A stretch of 18,896 nucleotides of DNA, from NCBI GenBank assembly GCA_964535875.1, contig CAZHUE010000034.1, positions 1-18,896 on the forward strand, given 5' to 3'. Below the pieces are notes generated by a model, which saw only the letters and a list, made by a program, of their open reading frames with translations, had not been told where the DNA came from and ran no database searches. Origin of the DNA: QPIN01 sp964535875 (GTDB lineage: Bacteria; Pseudomonadota; Gammaproteobacteria; Methylococcales; Methylomonadaceae). How positions within the stretch are numbered: position 1 is the first letter of the stretch; the number at the start of each line of letters is the position of its first letter. A program made the translations under genes and the position numbers. Positions 1 through 7,983 of the stretch are shown one piece after another.

Positions 1-252
1 TACCACCTAGGTATTAACATCAACAGCATTAGTATTGTTTATGACTTTGCCTGGTCTGTAGGGGTGTCAATAGCTGATCGAGTTGGAGTTCAGGCCTTAA
101 TAATTGTAGTTACTATAGGTTGGAGTGAAGCTTTTAGTTATATTATTTTGAAAATCATTGGTTTATTGATTGGTTTGCGTGTAACTGAAGAAGAGGAAGT
201 TGTCGGAAGGGATATCGTTTTGCACGAAGAAACTGGGTATCACAATCTGTAG
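1..252 (+). CDS. amtB: Ammonium transporter (Amt/AmtB family), C-terminal fragment, 5' end outside the window
   Basis: Frame 1 is open from the first base to the TAG at 250-252, giving about 83 residues with no upstream start, so the gene begins before the window. The fragment has the last hydrophobic helix of an Amt/MEP/Rh channel, followed by the conserved cytoplasmic tail GLRVTEEEEVVGRD...HEE..Y, which matches the Amt C-terminal signature (GLRV.EE.E..GLD...HGE.AY). In the family this tail couples the three subunits and is involved in gating by GlnK. Family role: ammonium uptake across the inner membrane. The tail has R and E where Amt usually has L (GLD) and G (HGE), small changes that do not alter the assignment. 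The segment before the last helix looks more divergent than the tail. A glnK partner, if present, is not in view. The first in-frame start-like codon in view (GTG, 64) is internal and should not be taken as the gene start. Confidence 0.8.
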   Translation, partial: YHLGININSISIVYDFAWSVGVSIADRVGVQALIIVVTIGWSEAFSYIILKIIGLLIGLRVTEEEEVVGRDIVLHEETGYHNL

Positions 253-283
253 TCTATTTTTCTGAAACAAAAGTGTAAATTTT

Positions 284-331
284 AAAAAACTCTAAGTCAA
301 AGAATGAAATTTCTATACCTTGGGGTTTTTT
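284..331 (+). terminator. Probable Rho-independent terminator after the ammonium transporter
   Basis: A 13-nt arm at 284-296 pairs with 319-331 (A-tract/T-tract outer stem, C-G core, two G-U pairs), with a loop of about 22 nt. The 3' arm ends in six T. It lies 32 bp after the transporter stop. The long loop and A-U-rich stem make it weaker than a classical terminator. The A-tract on the other side would also let it work on the minus strand. Confidence 0.4.
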
Positions 332-521
332 ATTGTCATTACTCTGCGCAAACTAGGTGAGATTTCTGTTGGTTAATTTTTACTTTTAGATTTCTTCTAA
401 ATTGATGTGTAGCTGTCTATGCGCTCGTTCCAAGACTTGCTGTTGATAAAAATAAACATATCATAAAATCTGTATTAGTAAACAAGCGAAGTATCTCTGG
501 TATCAATGTCTTTATGCAGTA

Positions 522-527
522 TATAAT
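522..527 (+). promoter_or_regulatory. Candidate -10 box for secA
   Basis: A perfect TATAAT lies about 50 bp before the secA ATG; the -35 position at 16-18 bp spacing holds no good TTGACA match. A second weak pair, TTGCTG (437-442) and TATCAT (459-464) with 16 bp between, lies further upstream. The rest of the 323-bp gap (253-575) is AT-rich. I see no secM-like arrest ORF of the enterobacterial kind and no other gene in it. Confidence 0.3.
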
Positions 528-575
528 AATGAGTTTTTGAATCAATTTTTTTACTAAATTTCACCGGAAAAAAGC

Positions 576-3320
576 ATGCTGGGTAAGCTGGTCAAAGTAA
601 TAGTTGGAAGTCGTAATGATAGGAACGTTAAGAAAAAGCGAGTATTAGTTGATAAGATTAATGCTTTAGCAGCAAAATTTAAAAACCTGTCAGATGATAA
701 ATTAAAGGCAAAAACACAGGAGTTTCGGCATCGTCTTGAACAGGGCGCAAAACTGGATGTGTTAATTCCAGAAGCTTTTGCGTTGGTCAAAGAAGGCTCA
801 TCCCGTGTCTTTGGAATGGAACATTATGACGTACAAATGATTGGTGGCATGATCCTGAATGATGGCAAAATTGCTGAAATGAAGACAGGGGAAGGAAAAA
901 CCCTGATGGCAACTCTAGCAGCTTATTTGAATGCTTTACCAGGTAATGGCGTACATATTATTACAGTGAATGATTATTTAGCAGCAAGGGATGCTGCATG
1001 GATGGGGAAACTTTATTCATTTTTAGGTTTGACAGTTGGTGTAATTGTTAGTGATTTAGACCACCCTCAACGTAAAGAGGCTTACGCAGCTGATATTACC
1101 TATGGAACTAATAATGAATTTGGCTTTGACTATTTACGAGATAATATGGCATTCAGTCTGGAGCAAAAAGTTCAGCGTGAATTAAATTTTGCCATTATTG
1201 ATGAAGTCGATTCGATTTTGATTGATGAAGCCAGAACACCATTAATTATCTCTGGTCCAACGGAGGAAGGGACAGAAGTTTATCTTAAAGTTAATAAAGT
1301 TGTGCCATTTTTGAGTGCACAGGAAATTGTTGAGGATAAAGATGAACAAGAAAGAATGCCAGGGGATTATTTGGTTGATGAAAAAAGCAAACAGATTCAT
1401 TTAACTGAACAAGGACATGAGCATATTGAGCAGCTTATGGTTGAGCACGGTTTAATGGAAGAGGGAGCAACCCTTTATGATGCAGCTAATATTCGACTGA
1501 TGCATTACTTAAACGCATCCTTACGAGCACATGCACTGTTTCAGAAAGATGTCGATTATGTGGTTAGAAATAATGAAGTCATCATAGTTGATGAATTTAC
1601 TGGCAGAATGATGAGCGGCAGAAGGTGGTCGGATGGTCTGCATCAAGCAGTAGAAGCAAAAGAAGATGTAAAGGTTCAAAATGAAAACCAGACGTTGGCA
1701 TCTATTACTTTTCAAAACTACTTTCGTTTATATGAAAAACTGTCAGGTATGACAGGAACCGCTGATACTGAGGCATTTGAATTAAATAAAATTTATGGAT
1801 TGGAAGTCGTGGTTATTCCAACTCATCGAGAGATGGTGCGGGATGATAAAGGTGACTTAATTTATCTGACAAAGCAAGAAAAGTATCTTTCAGTTGTAGA
1901 AGATATTAAGGATTGTGTACAACGCAGACAACCTGTTTTAGTTGGAACGACCTCGATTGAAAATTCCGAGATTATCTCACAACTTTTAAAACAGCAAAAT
2001 ATTGAGCATGAAGTTTTGAATGCCAAACAGCATGAGCGAGAAGCGCATATTGTAGAAAATGCGGGCATGCCTGGTCAAGTGACAATCGCAACTAATATGG
2101 CTGGACGTGGTACTGATATTGTCTTGGGTGGAAACCTCGAAGCTGAACTAAAAGTATTGGGTGAAGAAGCTGCAACATCAGAGAAAGAAAAAATTCGTGG
2201 AGCATGGCTGGGTAGACATCAAAAGGTATTAGAAAGTGGTGGATTGCATGTTATCGGCTCTGAAAGGCATGAGTCACGCCGAATAGATAATCAGCTAAGA
2301 GGTCGTTCAGGTCGCCAAGGTGACCCTGGTTCAACGCGGTTTTATTTGTCTTTAGAAGACGACTTAATGCGTATCTTTGCTTCTGAACGGGTTTCAAAAT
2401 TAATGAAATCTTTAGGAATGGAAGAAGGTGAAGCAATTGAACATCCTTGGGTAACAAGAGCAATTGAAAATGCACAAACCAAAGTAGAAGGTAGAAATTT
2501 TGATGTGCGTAAAGAAATACTAGCCTATGACGACGTTGCCAATGATCAAAGAAAAGTGATCTATGAGCATCGAAATGAGTTAATGGCAGCTGATAGTATT
2601 AGCGAAATGATCAGTAACATCCGCAAAGATGTTCTGAATGATGTTATCACAAAATATATTCCTGCTAAAACCATGGAAGAGCAATGGGATATTCGAGGAC
2701 TTGAAGCTCACCTTTCTGAAGAATATCTTTTAGAGCTTAAGCTTCAGGGTAAGTTAGATAAGGATACTTCTTTCCAAGAGCAAGATTTAAGAAATTTTGT
2801 CGTTGATGCTTTAGAACAAAGTAGTAACGATAAAAAAGAAAAATCAACGCCTGAAGTTATGCAACATTTTGAGAAGTCCGTCATGCTACAAGTGTTAGAT
2901 AATAGCTGGAAAGAGCATTTAGCATCGATGGATTCATTACGTCAGGGAATTCATTTTAGAGGCTATGCTCAAAAGGATCCAAAGCAAGAATATAAACGTG
3001 AATCATTTGATATGTTTACTAGCTTGCTAGACCATATTAAATATGAAGTAACGGGTATTCTGGCAAAAGTGCAGGTAGCTCAAGAAGAAGACGCAGATGC
3101 AATTGACGAGCAAAGGCAAACTCCACAGGAAATGAGTTTTGAGCATGCTGAGGCAAATTCTGCTGCAGAAGTTTCAGAAACTCAAGTTATAGAAGAACGC
3201 AACGAACCGGTTGAAGCAGAGCAACCTTTTGTAAGAGATGGGGAAAAAGTGGGGCGTAATAGTCCTTGTCCTTGTGGTTCTGGAAAGAAATATAAACAAT
3301 GCCACGGGAAATTAACCTAG
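576..3320 (+). CDS. secA: Preprotein translocase ATPase SecA
   Basis: SecA is the cytoplasmic motor that uses ATP to push unfolded preproteins through SecYEG. The 914 residues are close to the usual gammaproteobacterial length (901 in E. coli). Visible in order: Walker A TGEGKT at 104-109 with Lys108; the Walker B/DEAD-like DEVDSILIDEAR near 209; helicase motifs TNMAGRGTDIVLGGN near 505 and the arginine-finger region ESRRIDNQLRGRSGRQGDPG; the helical scaffold and wing; an acidic linker; and a C-terminal zinc finger with Cys898, Cys900, Cys909 and His910. The finger binds SecB and phospholipid in the family. The ATG at 576 fits the conserved MLGKL start, although its ribosome site (CCGGAAAA) is weak. 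There is no upstream secM and no mutT downstream, unlike E. coli, so autoregulation by translation arrest is not evident here. Assignment is certain. Confidence 0.98.
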   Translation: MLGKLVKVIVGSRNDRNVKKKRVLVDKINALAAKFKNLSDDKLKAKTQEFRHRLEQGAKLDVLIPEAFALVKEGSSRVFGMEHYDVQMIGGMILNDGKIAEMKTGEGKTLMATLAAYLNALPGNGVHIITVNDYLAARDAAWMGKLYSFLGLTVGVIVSDLDHPQRKEAYAADITYGTNNEFGFDYLRDNMAFSLEQKVQRELNFAIIDEVDSILIDEARTPLIISGPTEEGTEVYLKVNKVVPFLSAQEIVEDKDEQERMPGDYLVDEKSKQIHLTEQGHEHIEQLMVEHGLMEEGATLYDAANIRLMHYLNASLRAHALFQKDVDYVVRNNEVIIVDEFTGRMMSGRRWSDGLHQAVEAKEDVKVQNENQTLASITFQNYFRLYEKLSGMTGTADTEAFELNKIYGLEVVVIPTHREMVRDDKGDLIYLTKQEKYLSVVEDIKDCVQRRQPVLVGTTSIENSEIISQLLKQQNIEHEVLNAKQHEREAHIVENAGMPGQVTIATNMAGRGTDIVLGGNLEAELKVLGEEAATSEKEKIRGAWLGRHQKVLESGGLHVIGSERHESRRIDNQLRGRSGRQGDPGSTRFYLSLEDDLMRIFASERVSKLMKSLGMEEGEAIEHPWVTRAIENAQTKVEGRNFDVRKEILAYDDVANDQRKVIYEHRNELMAADSISEMISNIRKDVLNDVITKYIPAKTMEEQWDIRGLEAHLSEEYLLELKLQGKLDKDTSFQEQDLRNFVVDALEQSSNDKKEKSTPEVMQHFEKSVMLQVLDNSWKEHLASMDSLRQGIHFRGYAQKDPKQEYKRESFDMFTSLLDHIKYEVTGILAKVQVAQEEDADAIDEQRQTPQEMSFEHAEANSAAEVSETQVIEERNEPVEAEQPFVRDGEKVGRNSPCPCGSGKKYKQCHGKLT

Positions 3321-3462
3321 TTTTTGTATTGGTTAAATAGCTTTGGACTTAATCTAAAAGTGCAATTGAGTTCAAGGCGTCTATTCTCCATTTTTAAAGT
3401 AAAAAATTATTATTTATGGATTAACTATTATTCGAAGTGATAATCTAGGGGGGCGAGTAACC

Positions 3463-3585
3463 ATGAAAAATACGAAGATGAGAGATTTCCATTTCATACC
3501 AATAAGTTCTCATTTTTATAGTCGTACCTTGTATATAATTCTAGTTCATTTTTTAGTTAGGCTTATAGTAATACCTCAATCTTAG
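3463..3585 (+). CDS. Possible 40-residue small hydrophobic protein (weak candidate)
   Basis: In the 304-bp gap between secA and glgP, an ATG at 3463 opens a 40-codon frame to TAG 3583-3585. It is preceded by a run of six G (GGGGGGCGAG, 3448-3457) that could act as a ribosome site. The second half (about residues 23-38) is hydrophobic and could span a membrane. Against it: a perfect TATAAT lies inside it, composition is like the AT-rich spacer, and no family is recognised. No function is suggested. The rest of the gap holds no gene that I can see. Confidence 0.15.
   Translation: MKNTKMRDFHFIPISSHFYSRTLYIILVHFLVRLIVIPQS
3534..3539 (+). promoter_or_regulatory. Candidate -10 box for glgP
   Basis: A perfect TATAAT lies 85 bp before the glgP ATG. 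The -35 region (around 3511-3516, CATTTT) is poor. A start near 3546 would give a leader of about 80 nt for a glgP-trmL transcript. Confidence 0.3.
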
Positions 3586-3624
3586 CTATCCACAAATCAT
3601 TCAACAATTAATAACGGTAAAAGT

Positions 3625-6132
3625 ATGCCAAACAGAATCTTTGAAAAAAGTAAACCAAAAGCAAATATCACCACACTTCCTGATTTGGGGATGGATAAAA
3701 AGGATTTTGTTGCTGATTTTAAAAGATATTATAGCCATCGATTAGGTAGAGATGCCGCATGCCGTTCTCCACATTATGCTTATGAAGCCTTGTCTTTAGC
3801 GGTTAGTGATAGATTAATTGAACGGTGGAAGCAGACCTACAATGCTTATAAGGAGCAAGATTGTAAAAAAGCATTCTATATTTCAATGGAATTTTTGATG
3901 GGTAGGGCTTTAAGTAATGCCATGCTAAATCTGGGTGTTACAAATACTGTTGAGAAAGCACTATTCGATCTGGGGCTGGATATGGAAGAATTGATTGATA
4001 GTGAGCCTGATGCAGGACTAGGAAATGGTGGGCTAGGTCGCTTGGCTGCATGTTTTATTGATAGTTGTGCAACACTACAACTACCAGTTACAGGCTATGG
4101 GTTGCGTTATGAATATGGAATGTTTACTCAAGCCATAGATAATGGCGAGCAGATTGAAAAACCTGATCATTGGTTGCGCAATGGAAATGTTTGGGAAATA
4201 GAACGTCCAGAATATACCGTTCGAATTAAGTTTGGTGGACATACAGAAAGACATATTGATGCTAATGGACAAGAGATAGTTAGCTGGATAAATACCAATG
4301 ATGTACTAGCCGTTCCTTATGATACACCAATCCCTGGGTACCAAAATGGAACAGTTAATACTTTACGTTTATGGAAATCTGAGGCAACAGAAGAGTTTAA
4401 CTTACAAGAATTTAACGCAGGTGAATATGCAGAGGCCGTTGCTGAAAAAAATACAGCTGAAAATATTACCATGGTGTTATATCCAAATGATGCTAATGAA
4501 AATGGTAAAGTTCTGAGATTACAGCAACAATACTTATTGGCATCTGCGAGTTTGCAGGATGTTGTTGCAAATTGGGTCGGCCGACATGGTGCTGATTTTA
4601 CACATTTTGCCGAAAAAAACTGTTTTCAGTTAAATGATACGCATCCAAGTATTTCAGTGGCAGAACTTATGCGACTACTAATGGATGAACATGGATTGAA
4701 CTGGGATGATGCATGGGAAATCACCCAGAATACCATGGCTTATACTAACCATACCTTATTGCCTGAGGCATTAGAAAAGTGGTCGGTAGGATTAATGCAA
4801 TATCTGTTACCACGAGTGATGGAGATTATTTTCGAAATCAATGCTCGTTTCTTAACTGAAGTTTCTGAACACTGGCCAGGAAAAACAGAATATTTGGCAA
4901 GAATGTCGATTATTGAAGAGGGGCAAGATAAACAAGTCAGAATGGCTTATTTGGCGATTGTTGGTAGTTTTTCTGTTAATGGTGTTGCAGAACTACATTC
5001 GCAATTGTTACGTGATGGATTGTTCAACGATTTCTATCAATTATGGCCAGAAAAATTTAACAATAAAACAAATGGTGTAACACCACGACGATGGCTCGCA
5101 GCATGTAATCCTGATTTAGCAGAATTAATTACTAAAACAATTGGTGATGGCTGGGTTACAGATTTATCTCAATTAGAAAAACTAAAGCCTTTTGCTGACA
5201 AACCTGCGTTTAGAAAGAAATGGTTTGCATTGCAACAGTCAAGTAAACAACAGTTAATTGATTATAAAGCAGAAGAGTTGGGTGTAGATTTAGGCATTAA
5301 TGTTAATGCGCTGTTCGATGTGCAAGTTAAACGGATACATGAATACAAGCGTCAAATATTAAATGTTTTACACGTAATTCATTTATATAACAGAATTAAA
5401 CGTGGGGATACTAAAAACTGGGTATCTCGCTGTGTATTAATCGGTGGTAAAGCAGCTCCAGGCTATGTTATGGCCAAGAAAACAATTAAACTGATTAACA
5501 ATGTGGCAAATGTAATTAATAATGACCCTGATGTTGGCGATAAATTAAAGTTAGTTTTCTTACCTAATTATCGTGTTTCTGCGATGGAAAAAATTTGTAC
5601 AGGAGCTGATTTATCTGAACAAATTTCAACAGCAGGAAAAGAAGCATCAGGCACAGGTAATATGAAGTTTATGATGAATGGTGCTCTAACCATAGGTACA
5701 TTAGATGGTGCAAATATTGAGATTAGAGAAGAAGTTGGTGAAGAAAATTTCTTCTTGTTTGGCTTAGATGAAACTGAAGTTCAGGCATTAAAATCTCACT
5801 ATAATCCTTGTGCGATGATTGAAGCAGATAGTGATCTGAGAGAAGTTATAAACTTGCTGGAGTGTGGTCATTTCAATCAGTTTGAACAGGGAATTTTTGA
5901 TGATATTCTTGGGTCATTAAAAAGTCCACATGATCCATGGATGACAATTGCTGATTTCCGCAGTTTTGTCGATGCACAGCAAAGAGTAAGTGAAGCATAT
6001 AGTGATAAAGAACACTGGACTAAAATGAGTATTTATAATACAGCATCTAGTGGGAAGTTCTCAACAGACAGAACCATTACAGAATATGCTGATAATATTT
6101 GGGGACTATCTACTATTAATGTAAAAAAATAA
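3625..6132 (+). CDS. glgP: Glycogen/alpha-glucan phosphorylase
   Basis: The enzyme removes terminal alpha-1,4-glucose units from glycogen or maltodextrin with phosphate, giving glucose-1-phosphate, in the cytoplasm. It uses pyridoxal phosphate (PLP). The 835 residues match the family (about 815-845). Visible: the N-terminal KAFYISMEFLMGR block, the DAGLGNGGLGRLAACF glycine-rich stretch, the KRIHEYKRQ motif, and the PLP site EASGTGNMKF with Lys681, equivalent to Lys680 of rabbit muscle phosphorylase, followed by LDGANIEI. The start ATG gives a normal N-terminus; its ribosome site is weak. The TAA is followed at once by the trmL ATG, so the two are almost surely one transcript. No other glg gene is in the window, so the gene is not in a glgBXCAP cluster here. 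Whether glycogen or maltodextrin (MalP-like) is preferred cannot be read from sequence. Confidence 0.96.
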   Translation: MPNRIFEKSKPKANITTLPDLGMDKKDFVADFKRYYSHRLGRDAACRSPHYAYEALSLAVSDRLIERWKQTYNAYKEQDCKKAFYISMEFLMGRALSNAMLNLGVTNTVEKALFDLGLDMEELIDSEPDAGLGNGGLGRLAACFIDSCATLQLPVTGYGLRYEYGMFTQAIDNGEQIEKPDHWLRNGNVWEIERPEYTVRIKFGGHTERHIDANGQEIVSWINTNDVLAVPYDTPIPGYQNGTVNTLRLWKSEATEEFNLQEFNAGEYAEAVAEKNTAENITMVLYPNDANENGKVLRLQQQYLLASASLQDVVANWVGRHGADFTHFAEKNCFQLNDTHPSISVAELMRLLMDEHGLNWDDAWEITQNTMAYTNHTLLPEALEKWSVGLMQYLLPRVMEIIFEINARFLTEVSEHWPGKTEYLARMSIIEEGQDKQVRMAYLAIVGSFSVNGVAELHSQLLRDGLFNDFYQLWPEKFNNKTNGVTPRRWLAACNPDLAELITKTIGDGWVTDLSQLEKLKPFADKPAFRKKWFALQQSSKQQLIDYKAEELGVDLGINVNALFDVQVKRIHEYKRQILNVLHVIHLYNRIKRGDTKNWVSRCVLIGGKAAPGYVMAKKTIKLINNVANVINNDPDVGDKLKLVFLPNYRVSAMEKICTGADLSEQISTAGKEASGTGNMKFMMNGALTIGTLDGANIEIREEVGEENFFLFGLDETEVQALKSHYNPCAMIEADSDLREVINLLECGHFNQFEQGIFDDILGSLKSPHDPWMTIADFRSFVDAQQRVSEAYSDKEHWTKMSIYNTASSGKFSTDRTITEYADNIWGLSTINVKK

Positions 6133-6621
6133 ATGCTCGACATTGTATTATTTGAGCCTGAAATTCCGGCTAATACAGGTAATATTATAAGGTTGTGCGC
6201 CAATACAGGCGCACAATTACATTTGATTCACCCTTTAGGTTTTGATTTTGATGATAAAAAATTACGTCGAGCAGGGTTGGATTATCATGAGTGGGTAAAT
6301 GTTCATCAATATGCTTCGTTAGATGATTATGTGCGTAAAATACAGCCTAATAGAGTTTTTGCATTAACCACCAAAGGTACTCGGAATTATGTTGATGTTT
6401 CTTATCAGTCAAGGGATGCGTTATTATTTGGGCCAGAAACACGAGGTCTTCCCGATAAGTTGCTTAATCAGCACGACCAAGAGTTAAAGCTTTATCTACC
6501 AATGAAGCCAGAAAGTAGAAGTTTAAACCTTTCTAATACGGTATCGATTGTTTTATATGAAGCATGGAAACAGCTGAGTTTTTGTGGCAGTCATGTTATT
6601 CAGCCAAGTGACAATAGCTGA
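6133..6621 (+). CDS. trmL: tRNA (cytidine/uridine-34 2'-O)-methyltransferase TrmL
   Basis: TrmL (formerly YibK) is a SPOUT-fold enzyme that uses S-adenosylmethionine to methylate the ribose of wobble base 34 in the two tRNA-Leu isoacceptors CmAA and cmnm5UmAA. The 162 residues equal the usual compact form without an extra RNA-binding domain. Visible motifs: NTGNIIRLCANTG at 14-26; LLFGPETRGLP at 97-107; and the knot motif RSLNLSNTVSIVLYEAW from Arg129, which binds SAM in the family. The ATG follows the glgP TAA with no gap, so translation is probably coupled. After the TGA only 23 bp separate the gene from the inverted-repeat element at 6645-6857. The pairing with glgP looks like chance operon membership rather than a shared pathway. 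Confidence 0.95.
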   Translation: MLDIVLFEPEIPANTGNIIRLCANTGAQLHLIHPLGFDFDDKKLRRAGLDYHEWVNVHQYASLDDYVRKIQPNRVFALTTKGTRNYVDVSYQSRDALLFGPETRGLPDKLLNQHDQELKLYLPMKPESRSLNLSNTVSIVLYEAWKQLSFCGSHVIQPSDNS

Positions 6622-6644
6622 ATTCACTATTTGCTAGTCAATTA

Positions 6645-6857
6645 CCTAAGGAACGTGCACGAAATATGTTCAACAACTAGCTGGTCTTTTTGTCTGTCTT
6701 CGGTGTTGTGGCAAGAGTTGTGTAGCTCGCTATGCACACGTGCTACGCCTCGGTAATTGCTCCTGCATTACTCTATCTACACACATCCATGTGTTAGTTG
6801 AAGATAAACAAAAATCCTGCGCCAGTTGACGAACTTATTACGCGCGCGTTCCTAAGG
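6645..6857. mobile_element. MITE-like element 1 with ~57-bp terminal inverted repeats
   Basis: The two ends are imperfect inverted repeats. Of the outer 27 positions 22 match (6645-6671 against 6857-6831; consensus CCTWAGGAACGYGCRCG then WAATAWGTTC). Inside, a second block matches at 13 of 15 positions (6687-6701 against 6814-6800, TTTTTGTYTRTCTTC). The 98-bp centre holds further small palindromes (ACACAT-CC-ATGTGT at 6781-6794; GTAGC...GCTAC around 6722-6746) and no ORF of note. ATTA occurs directly outside both ends (6641-6644, 6858-6861), a possible 4-bp target duplication. Size and structure suggest a non-autonomous transposon derivative or a large palindromic repeat; the helper transposase is unknown. 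It lies between convergent genes, and as RNA it could fold into a long hairpin that stops transcription from either side. Confidence 0.7.
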
Positions 6858-7940
6858 ATTAATATTTAGGGTTTTAGCTGAAGAAGAAAATACCTCAGTA
6901 GGAACACCTAATGATTGCTTTAGAATAATATCCCTGTCCCAGGGGTTATCAATATTAGATATTTCAAACATCTGTTTAAGAGTAAGGTTTAATGGAAAAT
7001 AATAGGGTGAGACTAATATCATATTAACCAAGGGAAAATCACTGCCGTATAATAACCTGCCCTTAAGCCGTGGGTCTTTGAGAGCATTAACAAGATAGCC
7101 TAGTTTATTAATTTGCGTAAGGCTGGAAATATCAGCATACAAATTAGGATATCGAGAAAACATTGGTAAAATTCGCTGAAAATTGCTTTTATCTTCAGTT
7201 TCGCCTGTGGTGGCAATATGTGCTGCAATAACCGTTACTCCAAGAGATAGAGGTAATTCCAATCTTTTTGGGTCAGTATATTCATCAATCGCTGAATGAA
7301 AAGAGCGTTCCTGTCCTGTGTGGCTGAGTAGTGGGAGTCCTAATGCTTTCAACTTTTTGTAAAAAGGAATAAGCTTTTTGTCTGCGGGGTCAATATGTTG
7401 AATGCTAGGAATCCATTTTATTAACTTAGCACCTTGGCGTTTTACTTTTTCTAATAATGCTAATGAATTATGGCGGTATGGATTGATACTAGCACCAAAA
7501 TAGAGGGAAGGGTGTAGTAAAGTTTGTTCAGCAACATAATTGTTTGGGATGTAAATTTGAGTTTTGTTTTTATCTAATTTGCCCTGACTATTAATAACTC
7601 CATCCATTGCTAACACAATAGCCCCTTGAACTTTATCAGATGCATCAATGGATTTTGCTAAACGCTGAACTAGTAACTGATCCCCTTCTAATTGAAGTTC
7701 TTTTCGCTTGACACCAAAAGCACCTAAGTAATAATCAAACTTAAAGCTTTTTTGCATTTCCTCCGAGACGAAACAGCCACTTTCGCCATAACCTAAACCT
7801 GCAATGTGGACGTGCATATCGATGATAGGTGTCTTAGGTAATTTTGTCGGTGGGAGGGCTGCTCCCTCAAACATTACTTCTCTAATTATGAGTAAACATA
7901 CGATAACGAATGTTAAAATAATAGATGTTGTTTTTACCAT
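6852..7940 (-). CDS. Membrane-anchored amidohydrolase (PF04909-type metal hydrolase), substrate unknown
   Basis: The 362 residues begin with a hydrophobic segment (about 5-20) after a short basic start, so the enzyme is probably anchored in the inner membrane with its domain outside; cleavage is also possible. The rest is a TIM-barrel amidohydrolase of the amidohydro_2 kind: DMHVH with His43 and His45 on the first strand, a KWIP strand with Lys175, SHTGQ with His207, AAHIA with His241, and GSDFP with Asp301. That is a full set of metal ligands and catalytic aspartate, so it is likely active. Family members hydrolyse or decarboxylate many small compounds, and the sequence does not tell which. 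It follows gatB by 43 bp on the same strand and may be read from the gat promoter, but has no clear ribosome site. Its last codon and stop (CCT TAG) lie inside MITE-like element 1, so the original C-terminus may have been replaced. Confidence 0.85.
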   Translation of the reverse strand: MVKTTSIILTFVIVCLLIIREVMFEGAALPPTKLPKTPIIDMHVHIAGLGYGESGCFVSEEMQKSFKFDYYLGAFGVKRKELQLEGDQLLVQRLAKSIDASDKVQGAIVLAMDGVINSQGKLDKNKTQIYIPNNYVAEQTLLHPSLYFGASINPYRHNSLALLEKVKRQGAKLIKWIPSIQHIDPADKKLIPFYKKLKALGLPLLSHTGQERSFHSAIDEYTDPKRLELPLSLGVTVIAAHIATTGETEDKSNFQRILPMFSRYPNLYADISSLTQINKLGYLVNALKDPRLKGRLLYGSDFPLVNMILVSPYYFPLNLTLKQMFEISNIDNPWDRDIILKQSLGVPTEVFSSSAKTLNINP

Positions 7941-7983
7941 ATAGAGGTTAGATTGATGTTTAAGATTGGTTTATCATTGCGGT

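Noticed and set aside
253..575. A secM-like arrest peptide upstream of secA
   Set aside because: No frame with a signal peptide and a SecM-type arrest sequence is present; only the terminator and a candidate -10 box are seen.
3312..3336. TTAACC...GGTTAA inverted repeat over the secA stop as a terminator
   Set aside because: Only six A-T-rich pairs, a 13-nt loop and no T-run after it; too weak to call.
6702..6799. RNA gene (tRNA or similar) in the centre of element 1
   Set aside because: The nested palindromes do not give a cloverleaf or the tRNA TTC/CCA signatures; they are better explained as part of the repeat element.
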